Positions 13,001 through 24,508 of a DNA stretch of 64,000 nt are shown here, piece by piece. The position numbers and the translations under genes are program-made. Origin of the DNA: Saussurea involucrata (taxonomy: Eukaryota; Streptophyta; Magnoliopsida; Asterales; Asteraceae); assembly GCA_033807775.1 (NCBI GenBank), contig CM066317.1, positions 34,971,870 through 35,035,869 on the forward strand. Direction: 5' to 3'. The notes under the pieces are model-generated. The model was given only the letters and a program-made list of their open reading frames with translations. It was not told the DNA's origin and searched no databases. Within the stretch, counting starts at the first letter, position 1, and each line of letters starts with the position of its first letter.

Positions 13001-13456
13001 TTTGACTAGATCAAGTTTAACGAGTTTATCTAGAGTATGAAAGTTTAGGTGGCAGAACCTGTTGTGCCATAACCAGGCTTCTTCGCTTTTACAGGCTACA
13101 AGGCAGAGCTTGTCTTCCTTGTTCTTTGCACATAAGTTCATTAGGTAGAGATCGCCTCTTCGTTCGGCTCGCAGAAGTTCGACTCCTGTGTCCTCACCTT
13201 GTAGAGAAGAGAAGGTTCTTTTGAACATCACGTCGAAACCCGTATCGCAGAGTGGGCTAACACTGAGAATATTGTGTTTAAGGCCATCCACATATGCAAC
13301 TTTGCATACGGATATGTTCTCCTTCTTGTTGTCTCCAAAGGTCACAGATCCACCATCGTGTTTTTCTTTGTATGTGGATAGTAGACCTCTGGCGCCAGTC
13401 TTGTGCCGCGAGCATCCGGAGTCTAGATACCAGATCGGCACATACTGCTTCCGCAA
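10052..13456 (-). pseudogene. Element B pol: protease, integrase, reverse transcriptase, RNase H
   Basis: Order along the minus strand: aspartic protease (WYLDSGCSRHKTG, near 13430); integrase with HHCC finger (WLWHNRFCHLNFH, CSACEMGK) and core residues in HVDLCGP, SDNDTEF (usual SDNGTEF, so the Gly is changed) and NGVVERKN; linker; reverse transcriptase from about 11540 with YVDDIIFGST near 10980; and RNase H with YSDYGG, AEAEYV and CDSKSA. Frames run 13456-12365, 12325-11438, 11407-11198 and 11041-10052, with stops or shifts between them, so no full polyprotein can be made. The RT block LGLQVKQ...LYRGMIGSLLYLTASRPDI is typical of SIRE-type copia. The RNase H tail reads EKIFLFLVGKLGM where related copies have FNFLISELGM. 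Confidence 0.92.
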
Positions 13457-13461
13457 GACAA

Positions 13462-16400
13462 TCAGAGAGTTTTAGGTACCCATATCCACATGGGTCCAGC
13501 TTTGTTAGGGATTTTCAAGTTTGCCTTAGCATTCTTGGATTTTGTTTTAGCTTCTGTTGAAGAAACATTCTGTTTCTTCTTACCCTTGAATTTAGCATTC
13601 TTGTTGGGTACAGAGAGTAAACAATGTGGATTTGTGAAGTGTTGGCTTAATTTATACATGAGATCAAAGCAATGACAATAATGAATGTGCGAAGAGATTT
13701 GCTTGAACTTTTCATTGGAAACATTAAATGGGGGCACAGAGGCATTACATTCTACCCTAACATTTGACTTCCTATTACAAGAAGACCTATGTAGACTAGT
13801 TTGTTGTTTGCAAAATCCTTTGTTGAGAGCAACCTTCTGTGGACCCCTTCTGTGGTGAACTTCTGCAGGTTTCACTGTCACAGAAGAAAAAGATTTGTCA
13901 TTTTTAGCCCATTTACCTTTTTGTTGCCATGTTAGGTTTTCTTTAATAGGCCTTAAGGATTTTAAAATCTTTGAACTTGTTGGATTTTGAGAGGACAGAG
14001 CTTTTTGTTGTTTAATTTTCTCAAGCTCAAGAGAGGTTTTGGCTTGTATACACATGTCCAAAAAGTCTGGACAGATAGGAATTCTTGTGATTTTCTCCTT
14101 TGGAGGAATAGTTCTGTTAAGAACTCCAGAGGGTAGTTTAAAATCCTCTGTGTCACAAGGTCCTATCTCTGACTTAGAGTCAGTCTTAGGTTCGTCAGAG
14201 GATGAATCATCCTCATATACAGAGGTTGAGTCACTTAGTTCTCTTTCGACAGAGGCTGGACTTTCAGAGCATGTGCCATACTAACTTTCTTCCTTTTCTA
14301 GAGGACTATCTTCTGAGTCAACAGAGGTATCTGATAAGGTTTCTTCAGAGAGATTTTGATCGACAGAAGGTGTACAGACGTTTTCGAAAAAGTTGTTTTT
14401 CCCGATTTCTGTCAACTCTTTTTCATCTGAAATGTTAGGCTTGAACTCAGGAGCCTCTGCCGATAATTTCTTTTCAGAGTTTATCATGCAGACAAAGGCA
14501 ACCTGTGTTTGAGTCTCGGGTTTACCAAACTTGAAGATTCCTATCTGATCTTGAGTTTTCAGATATTTCTTAGGTTTGGATTCTCTTTTGACAGAGATTG
14601 AAGGTGACAAATCTGTGTTTTCAAACCACACATTTGTCATCTTCAGAGGTTTCCTTATGTGAGGTTCCCCAGAGACTTTTCGCCCTTTGCTAACAGAGAG
14701 TAGATTTGGAAAACCAGGTTATCTTGTACTTCTAGTGAGAAATAGAGATGACAGAGATTTGTTTCTTTTGTTTCCGGTGTATGGATCTATATCACAGAAG
14801 CCGATTCCCCGTCTCCCTATTTGTGTGTTAATTTTCTCGTACACCTTTTGTGTATCTTGGTATTTCTTAATTAAAAGATCTCTTCTGAGTAAATCTTGAC
14901 AGAGGACTTCTCTTTCCTTTTGAAAATAATGTTTAAGAGCTAGAATGTTCATTCTGTCGGTCTCAACGTCCATTAGTTCTTTAGATTTTGTTTTTAATGC
15001 AGAGTTAAGTTCAGGAATCTTTTCTTTCAAAGGATTTAGGTGTTTGTTCCAATTTGTTTCAATTTATTCCTTTTCTTGAAAGATTATAGCCTTTTCTTGA
15101 GTGAGAAGTCTAGCTTCTCTCTCAAAGAAGGTAAGCTTCTTTTGAATACTTTCGCAGGTCTTTTTAAGTTCTGTGTATTCAATGTTTAGTTTGAGCAAAT
15201 CAGCTTCTGCTTGACTAGAGTTAGAGTTAGAAGTGGATACCTCACTATCGGAGTCGGATGAGCTGACCTCTGCCATTCCACAGAACAAGGCATTTTTGTC
15301 GCCTTCATCAGATGATTCGTCTGACAGCCAGTTCTCCTGATTCACCATTAGCGACTTCTGAGCATAAAACTCCGCTTTCTTTTTTAGTAAGCAGAGTCCC
15401 TCTGTGGGCGGTTAGATTTGCTCCTGCAGCCAGCGGCATAATGACCAGACTTGCCACAGTTAAAGCATCCTTGGCTCTGGGAACCGTTTCTAGTTCTGTC
15501 GTCCGACCTCTGTCGGTCACCATCTCTTTCAGTTCTACATTCATTGGCGTAGTGGCCTGGCTTTCCACATTTGTAACATACTTGGTTATGTGGAGTGTTG
15601 CCAACTTTATCGTCTGACCTCTGTCGGTCACCACCTCTGTCAGTCGACCTCTGTTGGTCGCTACCTCTGTCGTTCCTTTCATTTGACCCTTCTCTTCCTC
15701 GATCATCTCTTCCATAGCATTCATTGCCAGACTTCTTCTGGTCACCTCTGCTGAATTCCCTTGTCAAAAGGGCTAATGATTTAGCAATAGAGGCCATTGA
15801 TGTCTCTTCTTCTTCCACCACCTCCTCATCTTCACTATCAACGATCAAGATTTTCTTTTTCTTCTCCTTCTTTACCTCTGCAGCTTTCTCCTTTGGCTTC
15901 TCTCTATCTTCTGTGGTCTTACCGACCAGTGCAAGAGGTGCACTGATTTGTGCTTTTGCTTGTGCGATTTGAGGCTCTTGGGATGCCAATGTTCCATAGA
16001 GATCTGACAGAGTCCAGGAGTCTAAGTCCTGATTTGTTTGCAGAGACATGGACAACTGGAGCCATTCTTCATTTAGGCTCTTTAGGAACATGACGTTGTT
16101 CTCTTCAGAAGTTCTGTGAATCCCGAACTTCTTGCACTTGTTGATTAGAGAGTTAAACCGATCATATGTCGTCTGCAGAGATTCGGTCGACAGAGCTTTG
16201 AATGCATAGTATTCATTTATTCATTGGGCTCTGCGGTTCTTCTGAGTTTTGGCCCCACCCTCCAGTTGTTTTTCCATTTCCTTCCACAGATCGTATGCAG
16301 ACTCACACGCATCTAGGGATTGAAAAAGGTCATTGGGTATGGCCATTATCAGAAGTCTTTTTGTTTTCTGAGCAACCTCAAATCTTGCCCAATCAGGTTC

Positions 16401-16646
16401 GGACCACTTTTCCTTGGTCTTTGGTTTCTCGTAAGCAGGAACCTTAGGAGTGTCACCTGTGGCAGGAATACGTGGTACTGTGACCATGGGAACGTAAGGA
16501 GGTTTGTTGATAAAGTGCATGAGTTCTTTGTCAGTACCCTCGAAGAAGTGAATCATTCGTATCTTCCACTGAGGGTACTCATCTCTGAGTAGTGTGGGTG
16601 GCTTGGTTAAGGAACCAACGGTGAAGAAGTTGTTTGAATTTGTCAT
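13462..16646 (-). pseudogene. Element B gag (UBN2-type, long, with zinc knuckles and coiled coil)
   Basis: The start ATG is 16644-16646 (MTNSNNFFTVGSL), about 230 bp after the primer site. The N-terminal part is the copia Gag UBN2-type region (WKIRMIHFFEG, AYDLWKEMEKQL). It is followed by two CCHC knuckles (CYKCGKPGHYANEC and CFNCGKSGHYAAGC, about 15580 and 15470) that would bind RNA, a Glu/Lys/Leu coiled coil (15200-14900), and a long Ser/Glu-rich tail ending just before protease. In-frame stops interrupt at 16221, 15064, 14719 and 14281, with a frameshift near 15384. The extended coiled-coil tail is characteristic of Sirevirus Gag. Element E carries a homologous gag at 52774-57042. Confidence 0.88.
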
Positions 16647-16873
16647 TTTGAGAGAGTGATAATTCCAGAAAATAGGGTAAGCTTTCTGAAAGCTTTGAGC
16701 AGTGTACTAAAATGGAGATTTAACTGTAGTAACAGGTTCTGTAAGTATACCAAAGTCGAACAGGTCGAGAGTGGCAGAAAAACAGAAGGAATGAAGAACA
16801 GGTTAATATCAGTCCAAGTTTCTACCAAAAATCATTGTAAGAGTGGATCACTTGATATAGAAAATCAAGGCAG

Positions 16874-16885
16874 GCTCTGATACCA
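16874..16885 (-). promoter_or_regulatory. Element B primer-binding site (initiator Met tRNA)
   Basis: The minus strand reads TGGTATCAGAGC, complementary to the 3' end of plant initiator methionine tRNA, two bases inside the 5' LTR. It fixes the element's orientation. Confidence 0.95.
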
Positions 16886-16887
16886 AT

Positions 16888-17664
16888 TGTTGGTTCCTGT
16901 TTTGCTTAACAATGATGATTCTATCTAATTAGTTCAAACAATATATAATGCGGAAGCGTTTTAACGAACTAACAGATATTATGAGGTAGAATAACACACA
17001 ATATCAAATACAAGAAGTGAAAATAAGACAGATAAATAGCTCAATGATTCATTGTATTTGATATAATAAGAACACCAAGAACACCGAAAAGTTTGACAAG
17101 AAAATGCTCTAAAGGTGTGTGTGTTGTCAAAAAAGCTTAATAGAAGAGTTCACATGAACCTTCTATTTATACTACTCCTAAAGGGGACAATAAGGACTGA
17201 AGGTACAAAGACACTGTTGAGTAATAGTAGCTGGAAGGTACAAAACACTATTCTGGACTGTTGCAGATACAACGTTCATTAAATGCTCCGTATTCAGCTT
17301 TAGGCGAAAACCTATCAGAGTTTGACACGTAGAGTTGTCAGGTCACGCCTTTGTACGATTGATCTTCAGAACCTTCTAATGGCAGATATTGTAAGAAGCA
17401 TGTTCGTCCTTGTTTAGATCTTTTGCGTAGATCTTCTTTTTACCACAGAAGCTCTGTCAAGTATGACAGAAGCTCTGTGGCCTTGTCCGCATAGAAGAGT
17501 CTTCTGTTGTTTCTTTACTTCGGTCTTCTTGATTAACCAGGCAGAGCCTCTGTCGAAGACTTCTGTCTTCTCGGTTACTCGGCTACTCGGCAAAGCCTCT
17601 GTTGGTGTCGATACTTAGTCTATTTTTCCAATACTTCTATTTATCATAAAGATTGGAGCTAACA
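16888..17664 (-). repeat. Element B 5' LTR (777 bp, complete)
   Basis: It begins TGTTGG and ends TAACA in plus coordinates, with the TG...CA ends of LTRs. It matches 1513-2245 closely except for the outermost 44 bp, which only this copy keeps. The hairpin 17443-17480 has arms of 17 bases (CCACAGAAGCTCTGTCA), and each arm is itself nearly palindromic. Several other CAGAGCCTCTGT words follow. Confidence 0.93.
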
Positions 17665-18486
17665 GTCACTTATGACGCGGTTCTTGAACTCGGTTCCGTT
17701 ATCCGTGCGAATCGTGATGACGGTTAGCTGCAAGTTGTTCTGGACACCCTTCAGATGGTTGACTATGACCCCAGGAGTTTCATCCTTTGAATGGAGGAAT
17801 TTGACCCAGGTGTATCGCGAGTAGTCGTCCACCATCACCAATATGGACTTCTTATGACTTATGCTTTGGACGCACATAGGGCCGCAGAGATCCATGTGGA
17901 TCAGCTCTAGAGGTCTGGACGTGCTAGGAACCGTCTTCGGTTTGTAAGACACCTTCTTCATCTTACGCATCTGGCATGCAGAGCAGAGATGTTCATTTGA
18001 GAATCGTAGTTCAGGCATACCCTTGACGAGTCCACCGAGCACCAGCTTGTTGATGTGCTTGAAGTTCAAATGAGAAAACCGTCGATGCCACAACCAGGTC
18101 TGTTGAGTAGATGCTTTGGAAAGGAGGCAAATGGATTTATCGGTCTTCACAGAGGCAAGGTTGATGGTGTAGAGGTTCGTCCTTCAAGTTCCGGCAAGGA
18201 TCTTCGTTCCGTCGTCGTTACGAAAACTACACCTCTTCGCCTTGAAGTTGACTTCAAGATTCTTGTCGCAGAACTGGCCGATGCTGAAGAGGTTGTGACC
18301 AAGGCCTTCGACGTAGGACACATGCTTGATGGTGAGGTTGTCCTGAACAAAGTCGCCATAGCCCATGATTGGGGCTACATTATCATTCCCAAATCTGACG
18401 TCACCACTGTACTTCTCCTTGAAGTTGGTGAGCAGTTTCCGTTTACCAGTCATGTGTTTGGAGCATCCGGAATCTAAAAACCACAC
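17665..18486 (-). pseudogene. Element A protease and N-terminal integrase
   Basis: The protease frame (18486-18184) starts at the conserved WFLDSGCSKHMTG motif with the catalytic Asp in DSG, then stops. Integrase (18150-17659) follows in another frame, with the HHCC finger (WLWHRRFSHLNFKH...CSACQMRK) and the first two catalytic Asp residues (HMDLCGP, RTDNGTEFKN). The frame ends where element B begins, three codons after FKNRVI; the rest of the domain is at 1-1512. Confidence 0.9.
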
Positions 18487-18519
18487 ATGACCGGGCTGTA
18501 AAACAGAAATTAGGGTTGT

Positions 18520-21500
18520 TTAGGTACCCATCTGTAAAATGGGTCCTTGAGTGTTAGGTGCAACACCTTTGCTTGAGACCCATTTAGATCTGGGTCTTTT
18601 TCGAGAAGATTTACGAGAAGCATTAGAGTTAAACACATGATATGTACCAAACCAATCAGATGCATGTTTATGTTCGACAAAATCATTCATTCCACACGTT
18701 GAACAACACACACAATCACGAGAAATTTGAATTAACTGTTGATCTGAATTAAGTTTAAAAGGAAATTGAAAGTCTTGTCCAACGGACTTATTCAAATCAA
18801 AACCCTGAAAAGTATTGTTCTTCCTATCATGCGAAAAAGAATTAAATGATTTGGTCTTCTCTGGTCGTAACTTAGCCTTCTTCTCTACCCACTCTTTCCG
18901 AACTGCTTTCCCCCGACCCGTTCCATCTGAAATTACATTAGAGTTATTGTCAGAGGAGCTTGAGTAATATTGTTGCCTTTTAGAGTTCTTACCGGTTTTA
19001 GCTCGTTTCTTGGACCGACGTTTAGATTTAGATTTTGAAATGGTCTCATAAACGGTTTTAGAGTTGGAACACTCTCCTTTTTCAAAATTAACCGGCGTGG
19101 GCATTTTTTCTAAAAATTTAGCGTGACTAGCAAGCTTCGGAGCAAAATCAATCTCAGAAAACCGTCGTGCAGAGTCAAGTGGGGTTTCGCCATCAGAGTC
19201 GGACGAGGAGTTATCCGCAAAGGGATTATCAAAGACTGGAAAAAGATTATTTTGAACAGAATCGGATTGAATCGCCTTACCTTTATCTTTGAAGCTCAAA
19301 TTCTTAGCATTTGTGTCATTAGACATTCCTAGAAAAGCTTTACAGGAGGAACTATCCGAACAAATAGGAGATGAGTCAACCGAGATGGTTTCAGGAGTGA
19401 CAGGCTTCATTGGAGTATCCACTGGACTTTCCTTAGCCATTTTACTCGTTAAAGCTTCTGCCGCCAAGGCGGACAGTTGAGAAGTCAACTTGTCAATCAC
19501 GGTTCTATGACTCACTCTTTCAGAGTCGGATAATGACTCTGTTTTGTTCGATTTGAGCTTATCTATAGTTGATAAAAGTACGGTTCTTTCGGTTTCAAAA
19601 ATGATCTTATCCCTTAAAATCGATTCTTCGAGTTTAAAAATGATGTTCTCCAAAATCAGAGGTGGAACATAACGTTTGAGTTCTGATTTGTCGTTAGAAT
19701 CTACATCTGGTGTTGCCGTAACGGGAACCGGAGTTTCCACAGTTTTAGCAAGAGAACAGATGTCGAAGTAATCGTTTGAGAGGTAAGGGGTTTTACTTTT
19801 TAAATAAGACGCATTTAGCGTTTCGTACACGAAAGGAATTTGTACATTTATATTCTTCCTAGGTGGCTCATCTTCCGATTTTGTGTTCTCTTCAGAATTA
19901 GAGTTACCAGTTTTAGGCTTTGCCTCTTTTTTGGTAGAGGAATACCTGTTTTTCGTTTAACATCTTCTTTTTCCTCATCTTCCTGAGACGGCTTAGTCCA
20001 CTTGATCTTATACTCAGGATATTGCTTATCTAGGCCCATAAAATTGAATTCATACAGGGTGGGAACCTTAGATAAGATTTTCTTGAGGTAACACGGATTA
20101 TCATATCCGAGTCCCCATTGTGAGTTGTAATACTTAAATTCCTTTGGTTTGTTCAAGTGGATGGTTTGTTCCGATTAACCAAGTTTGTAAAGTTTGGATT
20201 CAAGGTCCTTAAGCTTGTTGGTCAACAACTCATTTTCTTTACGAATGTTCTCTTGGATAACAATGCTCTTAGAATACTCCTCCTGATACTTTTCTAAATT
20301 TTGTGTGTATTCAGATATTTGGGTCTCGAGGGATTCAGCTCTTTTTGAAATGGCCGAGCATTCGGATTGATAGTTATCTATCACACATTTGTCCTCAGCC
20401 TTTTCAATAGCTAGTCTATCTATGGTGTCGTATTTAACTTTAGCGTCTGTTTCTAGCTTAGATATTTGTGCATCTTTGGTTTTAATCTTAAGCTTGAAAG
20501 AATCTAATGTACGCACCATAACTTGCATCTGATCAATAAGGTCAGCATTAGAAGAACCACATACCTGGCATTCGCTTTTGTCCTTCTTCTTTCCGGAAGA
20601 GTCATCTTTAGATTCGGATTCTTCCGGGTTGAGGCCAGTATAGCACATGTGAGCTTCCTCGTCGTCGTCTTCGTCTTCAGTCAGTACGAGCCAGTGATCA
20701 TCTTCCATCAGCAGCGCTTTACCAGCTTCTTTCTGTCTTGACAACAACATTTTGTGCTTGTAGTACTCAACATTGCGTACTACAGGTTTCCAACAGTCTT
20801 TGGCAAACTTTTCGCAGTTGTAACACTTCACCGGTTCATCATCAGCTCGATCATCAGACTTTCCTTCAGATTTCTTTCCTTCATCAGAATTGCGCTTGCC
20901 TTCGTACTTATCTCTGTAATCCCGACGCTTTGTATTGGTGGAGTAACGTTGGTTGTTGTTGGATGGTTTCTTTAAAAACTTCTTTCTAGCGAACTCCCGG
21001 GACAGTAGGGCAACGGCTTTCTTGATGCCGTCAACCTCTGGATCGGAATTACTTTCCGGTTCTTCATCTTCACATTCAAACTCATGCGCTTCCTCTCTAT
21101 ACGAACTGCGTTGGGCTTGCTTGTCTTTCTTGTGAGACATGAGAGCAAGAGGGTCTTCTTTTGTCTTTTCACCAGACTTCTGATCTCCTATCAGTTCACG
21201 AACATCGTCTTCGTCTTGTAGCAACATCTTGTAGAGCTCGTGCACCGAATCACTTTCTAAAGAACGGTTGTGACGAACATGGAGAATAAATCCCTTCCAT
21301 TCAGATTGAAGGTTGTTTAGGAACTTGATTTTCCACTCGAGGTTCGTCTTGAAGATGTTGTTCTTGTGCAGGTCGTTGAGGAGTGTGCAGAAACGTTCGT
21401 AGGTCTCGGTGAGTGATTCCCCTCGTTTGGCTTTAAATGCTTCATATCGAGTGAGGCAATTGCTTATCTTCAGCTGATTTCCCTCACGGCTGCCTTGCAC

Positions 21501-21875
21501 GATCTTTGCGAGCTGGTCCCACATACCTTACGCTGCGTCCTTGTGACTGTCGATGCTGCAGTAGATGTTGTTCGGAAGACTGTATACAAGATAAGTCTTC
21601 GCCAGTTTATCTCCATCGACTTTCCTTTTTTCCTCGACAGTCAGCTTGTCATAAGGTTTGACCACCCGATGTGCTGGAGTTCCGCCTTCTTGCGCTGGAA
21701 CGTCCATCATGGGTGGAGCAATCGGTCCGTCCGTCAGCGATCGTAGAATCTCTTCATATAAAGGCTTGGTCTCGATGAAAAACATAAAGAGATCTTTCCA
21801 GACATTGTACTCCCCTCGATACAGGATCGGAGGTTTGAGTTCAGATCCAATGGCTAGTGCGTCTTGAGCATTCAT
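18520..21875 (-). pseudogene. Element A gag (long UBN2-type Gag with coiled coil)
   Basis: The likely start is ATG 21873-21875 (MNAQDALAIGSELKPP). Copia Gag landmarks follow: YNVWKDLFMFF, MWDQLAKI, ETYERFCTLLNDL. A TAA at 21528-21530 lies in the same frame just before MWDQL. The CCHC knuckle (about 20795-20826, CYNCEKFAKDC) lacks the Gly-His step of a normal knuckle, so the copy is probably not functional. A strong coiled coil (about 20530-20180) is followed by a stop, a short frame 20156-19848 and a Ser/Lys-rich frame 19830-18520 running up to protease. This Gag is much longer than in most copia lineages and fits Sirevirus organisation. Confidence 0.83.
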
Positions 21876-22796
21876 TTTCGGGCATTTGTGTGTGATAGTA
21901 AGACGAGTAGGACGATTCAAAGGTAAAAGAGTGATCTAACGCACAATCTAACGCAAAACTAACGTGAAATCCTAAGGGAGTGATGAACTAAAGCAATTCT
22001 TACGAATATTTAAGGAAGCAAACACTGAACAAATGAAACAGATTCAAGAAGAATGAAAAACAAAGGACTTACTTGGTTGTGCAGAACAGTGTTCCGGACT
22101 AGAGATCCGGAGTGAGAAAAACTGGAGTGTAGGATCCGGTATGGGGAAATCCGGAACCGGAATCAAGTAGATCCGGTTTAAAAGAGATACGGACTCAAGG
22201 TATCCGGTTTGAAAAGGATCCGGTATGGGGGACTCCGGAACCGGGTGTGAATCCGGTAGACTCCGGAACCAGACTTGAGATCTGGTAAAAGGAACTGGTG
22301 TTATGAAATCGGAACCGGACTTATATCCGGTATATAATGGATCCGGTACAAGAGTGAATCCGGAACTCTATCAGATTGAGTCCCGTATTCAAATTATGGT
22401 CGAAGAAAAACGTACCCGGGGATCGAATTTGCACCCTTTTGACTTGGAAACCTTCTGCAAACGCTTTAGAACCAAAACACACAAATAGGGAAAGCAAACA
22501 CAGCTAATCAAATCGATTAACTACCCACTTTGAAGCAAAAATTGAGATTTTTATTTAGAACAGAGTGTAGTAACCCAGAAAGCAAAAATCTCAAAAATTG
22601 ATTAAGATGAACTTGATTAAACACGACAAAACTTCGATATAACTCTAGAAACACAATAAAGATAATTTCTTAAGCCTTAATTTCAAGTTTTAACACTTGA
22701 ATCAAAGCAAAAAAAATTCTTCAACCAAGAAATAGTCGACAAAAGTATGAATGACCAGAATAGAATGAATTTACCTTTGAATCGATCGTCTTTCTG
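21876..22796 (-). other. Element A 5' leader with repeated TCCGGA/ATCCGGT words
   Basis: This is the untranslated leader between primer site and gag. About 22090-22380 is packed with AGATCCGGT, AATCCGGAAC and GACTCCGGAACC in both senses, so it can fold into many short stems. No ORF is supported here. Confidence 0.6.
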
Positions 22797-22808
22797 CTCT
22801 GATACCAA
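22797..22808 (-). promoter_or_regulatory. Element A primer-binding site (initiator Met tRNA)
   Basis: The minus strand reads TGGTATCAGAGC, directly next to the LTR that starts at 22810. Confidence 0.93.
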
Positions 22809-22809
22809 T

Positions 22810-23048
22810 TGTGGATCCCAGATTAACAAGTACAATAATATGAATCAACACAAATCAGTATGAACGTCACAAATCTCACTTTGATTGATTATCAGAAAGA
22901 TGAATAGCATTAGCCGTACAATAGGTAATTAGGAATTGGTGATTAGGTCATTAAACCCTAATCATGAACTAAGCTAACTATTTATATCCTTAAAAGGATA
23001 TTTACAAGAAATGTCAATATTAGTCCCTAAACTTTTATTCAACTAACA
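22810..23048 (-). repeat. Element A 5' LTR (short)
   Basis: It starts TGTGGATCC in plus coordinates, next to the primer site. The far end is taken at the CTAACA ending at 23048; a second CTAACA ends at 23060, and the partner LTR is outside the window, so the border is uncertain. A TATA-like CTATTTATA (22978-22986; TATAAATAG on the minus strand) suits minus-strand transcription. Confidence 0.7.
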
Positions 23049-23386
23049 TGAGACCTAACACGAATGAAAGTGTTTTGTTAATTTATTGCATAAGTGAAGG
23101 TCATTTGGCCAAAATACACCTTTAGTGTTCGTTGAGATTATGCAATAGTTATGTTACGTTACGTTTTTAGAATGTGAACGTGTGAGTTGGGGATTTTGGT
23201 CAATCTCGACCTTATGAATATTTTGAGAGTTGTAAAGCTTTTATTTTGGGCCGAAGGCCAATTGAGAATTAAAAGGCATATATTTTGGATAACGATGTAT
23301 TTTGGTTTACGTAACCGTGTGGGCAAAGCGTATTTAGCCAAACGTTTATTTTGCCTTTAAGGGCTTGATTTATACTCAAATGGGTC

Positions 23387-24464
23387 TGTTGGGTCACCGA
23401 AGATTTGAAATTGACTCACCGATGTTTCCTCTAAATCTTTCTTAGAATATTTTAGCATGGTTCTTTATAATGACTTGTACAAGATAGAAAATGTTTGGTG
23501 AAGTCAAAGATCAACCAAAGTCAAGATTGAAGACCCTCTCATTGTGGAAGTAAGAGACTATTTATCAACACATGCAAGTCATTGTCCACCGATGGTGTTC
23601 CCACACATCGGTGGACACTCTCTCCACCGACCTCTCTCTATGTCGGCCAACATATCCCACCTATGAAGACTCTCAAATAGGTGGGATCTCAAGAAGTCTC
23701 AAAGATGCTTTTCTTCAAAGATGTGTCACATATCTCAAAGCATTCATCGGTGGTGTACTCCTTGAAGACAAAATGAGAAGCAAAATTATTATGAGACAAG
23801 ACAAAATGAGAAGCAAAATTATTATGAGACAAAATCAAATTTGCCAAGAATCATCCCACCGATGATGATGCTTAAATCGGTGGGATCCTTTGTCAAAATA
23901 TTTTCTTTGAAGAAAATATCAACTCTCAAGTAATATTGTCTTGGAAGACACACCAAGGAGACAAGCATGGTATTATTCCTATTTCCAATGAAGTTCAGCA
24001 TGGGTATTCCTCCTTGTTTCAAAGAAAAGGTGATTGTGACTTATCAACTTTTCAGAAGTCCATTGGTACGTAGCAAGTAACTGGAGGATATTCGTACTAA
24101 GCATTTAATGCTCAGTACACTCATCCTCTCTATAAAAGGAGGAGGAAGCTCCCATGCAAACCATGCTTTTCTGAAGTCTTTCTATGTGCTAGCATCCTTC
24201 ATCTCTTAGGAACTTTATAACTTTGAGTCTAAGTGTTCAAGTTATTTTGTTTTTAGTATTACTGTGTGAAGATTGTTAGAATAGATTTTATCTGTTCTTT
24301 CCGCAACAATGAAATTTTTCTATGTGTTCTATGTGTAATTCTTGATTTGAATATTTTCAATAAAAGAATTAATTAAAGTAAAAAATTGTATATTGTATTC
24401 AACCCCCCCCCCCCCCCCTTCTACAATACCTGTTCTTGTTCTTGTAAGCCATCTGGGACTAACA
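23387..24464 (+). repeat. Element C 5' LTR (1078 bp) with three perfect hairpins
   Basis: Three perfect inverted repeats lie in the U3 region: TGTCCACCGATG (23583-23594) with 23606-23617; TCCCACCTAT (23655-23664) with 23677-23686; TCCCACCGAT (23854-23863) with 23876-23885. A 33-bp unit is tandemly doubled at 23766-23831. A TATA box TATAAAAG is at 24131-24138. A long C run (about 24402-24418) precedes TTCTACAATAC near the 3' end. Confidence 0.93.
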
Positions 24465-24466
24465 AG

Positions 24467-24478
24467 TGGTATCAGAGC
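24467..24478 (+). promoter_or_regulatory. Element C primer-binding site (initiator Met tRNA)
   Basis: TGGTATCAGAGC lies two bases after the 5' LTR. Confidence 0.95.
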
Positions 24479-24508
24479 AGAAAGTTTAATTCATAAACTT
24501 GATCTGCA

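Larger units (their letters stand above)
1513..17664 (-). mobile_element. Element B: 16-kb Sirevirus-type Ty1/copia retrotransposon with extra ORF after pol
   Basis: The element is bounded by TGTTGG at 1513 and TAACA at 17664, and flanked by GTCAC at 1508-1512 and 17665-17669, a clean 5-bp target duplication inside element A's integrase. In element order (minus strand) it holds: 5' LTR 16888-17664, iMet primer site 16874-16885, gag, protease, integrase, RT-RNase H ending at 10052, a spacer, a long accessory frame 6937-2208, and a 3' LTR 2245-1513. RT motifs (YVDDIIFGST, GMIGSLLYLTASRPDI) match the SIRE/Maximus group. The two LTRs differ at roughly a dozen sites over 733 bp by eye, so the insertion is fairly recent, but the genes carry many stops. 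Confidence 0.93.
1..23048 (-). mobile_element. Element A: old Sirevirus-type Ty1/copia retrotransposon, split by element B
   Basis: This is an LTR retrotransposon read on the minus strand. Its 5' LTR (22810-about 23048), primer site, leader, gag, protease and first half of integrase lie at 17665-23048. The rest of integrase and the start of reverse transcriptase lie at 1-1512, and the 3' end is beyond the left edge. Element B sits in the middle; removing B and one copy of the duplicated GTCAC makes the integrase frame continuous. Pol motifs and a long gag with a coiled-coil tail place it near the SIRE/Maximus lineage. The copy is dead, with several stops and frameshifts. Confidence 0.85.

Noticed and set aside
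23572..23865. 97-codon frame repeated in both C LTRs
   Set aside because: It lies in U3, and its repeated DKMRSKIIMRQ comes from the 33-bp tandem; no evidence that it is a gene.
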